DNA of 64,000 bases from an uncultured Collinsella sp. (GTDB lineage: Bacteria > Actinomycetota > Coriobacteriia > Coriobacteriales > Coriobacteriaceae), in NCBI GenBank assembly GCA_902491395.1, contig CABUHO010000009.1, positions 20,032 through 84,031 on the forward strand, given 5' to 3'. The notes under the pieces are model-generated. The model made no database searches. It was not told where the DNA came from and saw only the letters and a program-made list of their open reading frames with translations. This document shows, one piece after another, positions 60,895-64,000 of this stretch. The translations under genes and the position numbers were made by a program. Each line of letters opens with the position of its first letter. The first letter of the stretch is position 1.

Positions 60895-62415
60895 GTGGCC
60901 CAAGAGACGTTTAGCGATCGCCTGCGACAGGCTATGTCCGATCGCGACGTTCGCCAGTCGGACGTGATTCGTGCATCGGAGATGCTCGGCAAAAAACTCG
61001 GCAAGAGTCAGATGAGCCAATATGTGAGCGGCAAGACGATTCCGCGGCGCGATGTGGCAGAGCTGCTCGCCCGCATTTTGGAGGTCGATGTTACCTGGCT
61101 GCTCGCCAGTGACGCCGACCAAGGCGAGGCGCCCTCGTCCCATAACGTTTCCAAATCCGAACCTAGCCCCACGGCTCAAATTGCAAGGAGCACTACCATG
61201 CGCACTTTCTCTAAATCCACCAAGCTCGATAACGTCCTGTATGACGTGCGCGGCCCCGTTGTCGACGAGGCCGCCCGTATGGAGGACGAGGGCGAGCGCA
61301 TCCTCAAGCTCAATATTGGTAACCCGGCGCCTTTTGGTTTCCGCACGCCCGATGAGGTCATCAAGGACATGCGCCAGCAGCTGCCCGACTGCGAAGGCTA
61401 TTCCAACTCGCGTGGCCTGTTCTCCGCGCGCAAGGCGATCATGCAGTATTCGCAGATCAAGGGCCTGCCCAATGTTCAGATGGAGCACATCTACACGGGC
61501 AACGGCGTGTCCGAGCTCATTCAGCTTTCGATGAACGCGCTGCTCGACAACGGCGACGAGATTCTGATCCCCAGTCCCGACTACCCGCTGTGGACGGCGT
61601 GCGCAACCCTTGCCGGTGGACATCCCGTGCACTATCTATGCGATGAGCAGGCGGATTGGTATCCCGACCTGGAGGATATGGAGTCCAAGATCACGAGCGC
61701 GACCAAGGCCCTCGTCATCATCAACCCCAACAACCCCACGGGCTCTGTCTATCCGCGCGAGGTGCTCGAGGGCATCGTCGAGGTTGCGCGCAGGCATCAG
61801 CTGATGATCTTTGCCGATGAGATCTACGACCGCCTGTGCATGGACGGCTACGAGCACGTCTCGATTGCCTCGCTCGCCCCCGATCTGCCCTGCGTTACCT
61901 TTAGCGGCCTGTCCAAGTCGCACATGATTGCGGGCTATCGCATTGGCTGGATGGTGCTTTCGGGCAACCAGCGCTGCATGAGCGACTTCATCATGGGCAT
62001 CAACATGCTCTCCAACATGCGCCTGTGCTCCAACGTGCCGGCTCAGTCGATCGTTCAGACGGCACTCGGTGGCCATCAGTCCGTCAACGACTATATCCGT
62101 CCCGGCGGTCGTGTTTACGAGCAGCGCAACTTTGTGTATGAGGCGCTCAACAAGATTGACGGCATCTCGGTGGTTAAGCCGCGTGCGGCGTTCTATATCT
62201 TCCCCAAGATGGATGTTAAGAAGTTCAACATCACCGATGACGAGCAGTTTGCCCTCGACCTGCTGCACGAGAAGAAGATCCTGATCACGCGTGGCGGCGG
62301 CTTCAACTGGGCTGAGCCCGACCACTTCCGTATCGTGTACCTGCCGCGCATGGAAGTGCTCAAAGAGTCCCTCGAAGACCTCGCCGACTTCTTTGACCAT
62401 TACCGCCAGAGCTAG
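60895..62415 (+). CDS. XRE-type HTH fused to an AlaA-like alanine aminotransferase
   Basis: The 506-residue protein has an N-terminal XRE-like HTH (about 1-75: FSDRLRQAMSDRDVRQSDVI, KSQMSQYVSGKTIPRRDVA), then a linker. A PLP aminotransferase like E. coli AlaA follows from about residue 102 (KLNIGNPAPFGF, GYSNSRGLFSARKAIMQ, IINPNNPTGSVY, catalytic Lys in SGLSKSHMIAGYRIGWM). It makes alanine from pyruvate and glutamate. The full-length start is GTG 60895 with AAGGAGG. An internal ATG at 61198 also has AAGGAG and would give a 405-residue enzyme alone, the AlaA length. The operator region suggests autoregulation. Confidence 0.88.
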   Translation: MAQETFSDRLRQAMSDRDVRQSDVIRASEMLGKKLGKSQMSQYVSGKTIPRRDVAELLARILEVDVTWLLASDADQGEAPSSHNVSKSEPSPTAQIARSTTMRTFSKSTKLDNVLYDVRGPVVDEAARMEDEGERILKLNIGNPAPFGFRTPDEVIKDMRQQLPDCEGYSNSRGLFSARKAIMQYSQIKGLPNVQMEHIYTGNGVSELIQLSMNALLDNGDEILIPSPDYPLWTACATLAGGHPVHYLCDEQADWYPDLEDMESKITSATKALVIINPNNPTGSVYPREVLEGIVEVARRHQLMIFADEIYDRLCMDGYEHVSIASLAPDLPCVTFSGLSKSHMIAGYRIGWMVLSGNQRCMSDFIMGINMLSNMRLCSNVPAQSIVQTALGGHQSVNDYIRPGGRVYEQRNFVYEALNKIDGISVVKPRAAFYIFPKMDVKKFNITDDEQFALDLLHEKKILITRGGGFNWAEPDHFRIVYLPRMEVLKESLEDLADFFDHYRQS

Positions 62416-62439
62416 TGGGATAGAAGTTCCGCACTATGA

Positions 62440-62478
62440 AAAGCTCCCTGCAGTTGTTTTGCTGCAGGGAGCTTTCTT
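62440..62478. terminator. Bidirectional intrinsic terminator
   Basis: AAAGCTCCCTGCAG (62440-62453) pairs with CTGCAGGGAGCTTT (62462-62475), with an 8-base loop. It separates the convergent aminotransferase and deformylase genes. Confidence 0.85.
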
Positions 62479-62490
62479 GAATCGGCGGAA

Positions 62491-62901
62491 CTAAATAACG
62501 ATTCCGCAACAGTGGTCGATTTCGTGTTGGATGATCTCGGCGGTGTAGCCTGAGAAGTTTTTGATGCGGTGGACGAAGTTCTCGTCCAGATACTCCACCT
62601 TAATGCGGCGATAACGGGTACAGGGGCGCTCTCCAACCAGCGAAAGGCATCCTTCGCTCGTCTGATAGGCATTGACCTGCTCAAGAATTTGAGGGTTGTA
62701 CATCAGGAGCGCCCTGTTGCCGTCCTTTACGCAGATGATGCGTTTGCACACGCCAATCATATTGGCGGCGAGGCCCACGCACTCGTGCTCATGCTCATGG
62801 AGCGTATCCAGGAGGTCCTGCCCGGTCACGGCGTCATCGGGGCCCGCGTCTTCGGAAGGCAGGCGCAAAAAGAACTCGGATTTCATGATGGGTTTGATCA
62901 T
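62491..62901 (-). CDS. def: Peptide deformylase family protein with altered motif 1
   Basis: The 136-residue protein keeps motif 2 EGCLS and motif 3 QHEIDH, including metal ligands and catalytic Glu. Motif 1 is VGLAANMIG where the usual active-site residue is Gln (GLAAxQ). This variant is known to occur among short deformylases of Firmicutes and Actinobacteria; activity is plausible but should be weaker or different. Together with the protein at 54794 it forms a pair of short paralogues. The name rests on family membership. The canonical deformylase gene is probably elsewhere. Confidence 0.82.
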   Translation of the reverse strand: MIKPIMKSEFFLRLPSEDAGPDDAVTGQDLLDTLHEHEHECVGLAANMIGVCKRIICVKDGNRALLMYNPQILEQVNAYQTSEGCLSLVGERPCTRYRRIKVEYLDENFVHRIKNFSGYTAEIIQHEIDHCCGIVI

Positions 62902-63115
62902 GGCGGGCTCCTTAAGGTGGACACGTTTGGTTCAGGCCATGATACCGCGACATGTCGCATTAATGTGTGCACATAGATTCTGCAGCTAGATTGGATGGCG
63001 ACACCATAAACTAATGGACGTTTTGCCGAGAGGCATGAATGTATAAGGCGCAAAGAGTGCGCGACGGGCCCCGCGAATGGGGCGATGATGCCCGAGAGGG
63101 CCAAGAAGGAGTCTC

Positions 63116-63994
63116 ATGTCTGAGAACGAAGAGATCATGAACGAGACCGAGAACGAGACCATGGCTGCCGAGGTCGAGGCAGTCGAGACCGTGGAGACCG
63201 AAGCTGCTGAGGTTGAGGCTGCTGACGAGGTTTCCGCCGAGGAGGCCGAGGTTGTCGAGGCCGCCGCTGATTACGATGACGAAGAGCTGATGGACAAGAT
63301 GCAGAAGGCCGCCCGCCTGCTGCGCAGCCGTCGCTTTGCTATTTCCAAGGAGGAGGAGGCCAAGGCCGAGCGCATGGCGAACATCGAGCGCGCCATCAAG
63401 CTTCTTGACCTCAAGCCCAAGATGGAGCAGAAGGAAATGTCCGACCTGCTGGGCATGCGCCTTCGTGAGCTCGATGGCCTGATGGCCGAGGCCGAGGCTG
63501 CCGACCTGGTCGGTCGCATCGACGACGCCGAGGGCGATATGCGCAAGATCGTCGTCTTCGCTGCCGAGGATGCCGCTGAGGGCCTAGTCGAGCTTGCCAA
63601 TAAGAAGGAGAAGCTCCTGCCCGAGCTTTCTTACGAGGAGGCCACCGAGCTGATGGCCGCTCTCGATAAGGTTATCGCTCCGCTCGTCGCCATGGGCCTG
63701 GACGAGGACCGCGGTCCTCGCGGCGGCCGTGACGATCGCGGTGGCCGTGGCGGCGACCGTGGCGGCCGCGGCGGCTTTGGCGATCGCGGTGGCCGTGGCG
63801 GTGACCGCGGCGGTCGCGGTGGCGATCGCGGTGGCCGTGGCGGCTTTGGCGACCGTGGCGGCGACCGTGGCGGTCGCGGCGGCTTTGGTGGCAACCGTGG
63901 TGGCTTCGGCGGCAACCGTGGTAACGACCGCGGCGGTCGCGGTGGCGACCGTGGCGGCCGCAACGGTGGCGGCTTCCGCGGCAACCGTTTTTAG
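63116..63994 (+). CDS. Acidic-HTH-RGG repeat protein, candidate RNA-binding protein
   Basis: The 292-residue protein has three parts. An acidic N-terminus (1-60, nearly all Glu/Ala/Val) comes first. A folded centre (60-195) has a helical domain and a winged-helix-like part (KEMSDLLGMRLRELDGLMAEAE, then a VVF strand). A C-terminal 90 residues are RGG/RGGDRGG/RGGFGDRGG repeats. RGG boxes bind RNA and promote condensates in eukaryotes; in bacteria they occur at ends of some RNA helicases and in proteins of unknown role. There is no helicase domain here. AAGGAG precedes the ATG. Confidence 0.82.
   Translation: MSENEEIMNETENETMAAEVEAVETVETEAAEVEAADEVSAEEAEVVEAAADYDDEELMDKMQKAARLLRSRRFAISKEEEAKAERMANIERAIKLLDLKPKMEQKEMSDLLGMRLRELDGLMAEAEAADLVGRIDDAEGDMRKIVVFAAEDAAEGLVELANKKEKLLPELSYEEATELMAALDKVIAPLVAMGLDEDRGPRGGRDDRGGRGGDRGGRGGFGDRGGRGGDRGGRGGDRGGRGGFGDRGGDRGGRGGFGGNRGGFGGNRGNDRGGRGGDRGGRNGGGFRGNRF
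63721..63990 (+). repeat. Imperfect tandem DNA repeat encoding the RGG tail
   Basis: Units of the kind CGTGGCGGCGACCGTGGCGG recur in the 3' part of the RGG gene, with synonymous changes among copies. The variation is mostly at third codon positions, so selection on the protein is likely. Copy number may vary among strains. Confidence 0.75.
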
Positions 63995-64000
63995 GGGGTA

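Noticed and set aside
63721..63990. Tandem repeats considered as a CRISPR array
   Set aside because: The units are in frame, encode RGG boxes, and have no unique spacers.

Overview
The window is high-GC bacterial chromosome, and its gene content points to a gut actinobacterium of the class Coriobacteriia, most likely Collinsella or a close relative. This is an inference from the bile salt hydrolase, the LAxTG surface protein, the GC-rich codon use with many long antisense shadow ORFs, and -10-like TACAAT boxes. No rRNA, tRNA or CRISPR array was recognised.

Layout. 1-9.3 kb: a hybrid sensor kinase cut by the window edge, a small K+ channel, a LOG-type hydrolase, a ClC channel, a methyltransferase, an EamA transporter and a GntR-ABC-permease operon. 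9.4-20.5 kb: release factor 3, a VUT-family transporter behind a possible preQ1 leader, an SDR enzyme, uracil-DNA glycosylase, an EamA transporter divergent from a LysR gene with an in-frame stop, a MATE pump, the RNA methyltransferases RlmA and RsmJ, and small proteins. 20.8-28.4 kb: a TetM-like GTPase, then two related AAA ATPases on either side of a UvrA-like ATPase, and TrmL. This stretch is punctuated by copies of one palindromic repeat. 28.5-30.9 kb: a CobW GTPase, an ArsC-like protein and a flavodoxin-fold reductase.

31.0-37.6 kb is a clearly AT-richer island with foreign codon use, next to an IS30 transposase remnant. It holds an apparent RiPP operon: radical SAM enzyme, small GNAT-like protein, PqqD-like protein, a 66-residue Cys-free precursor candidate, a DUF3784-like membrane protein, a HemK-like methyltransferase and an ABC exporter. 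This is the best candidate for an undescribed system. The core candidate carries an Asn-Tyr-Gly (XYG) motif, as splicease substrates do.

37.9-42.3 kb has two multidomain cyclic-di-GMP proteins. 42.6-50.4 kb has a patatin-like protein, a TPP-riboswitch-controlled thiamine salvage operon (thiM, thiamine-binding protein, thiE), a HAD phosphatase, a LysR regulator beside a MetE-like methyltransferase, and a uracil permease. 50.4-64 kb has an esterase, a LAxTG surface protein, a purine permease, two deformylase-like proteins with altered motifs, a bile salt hydrolase, a Kup transporter, an EamA/LysR pair, an HTH-aminotransferase fusion with an internal start, and an RGG-repeat protein.

At least three families of intergenic inverted repeats recur across the window, often touching stop codons or promoters.
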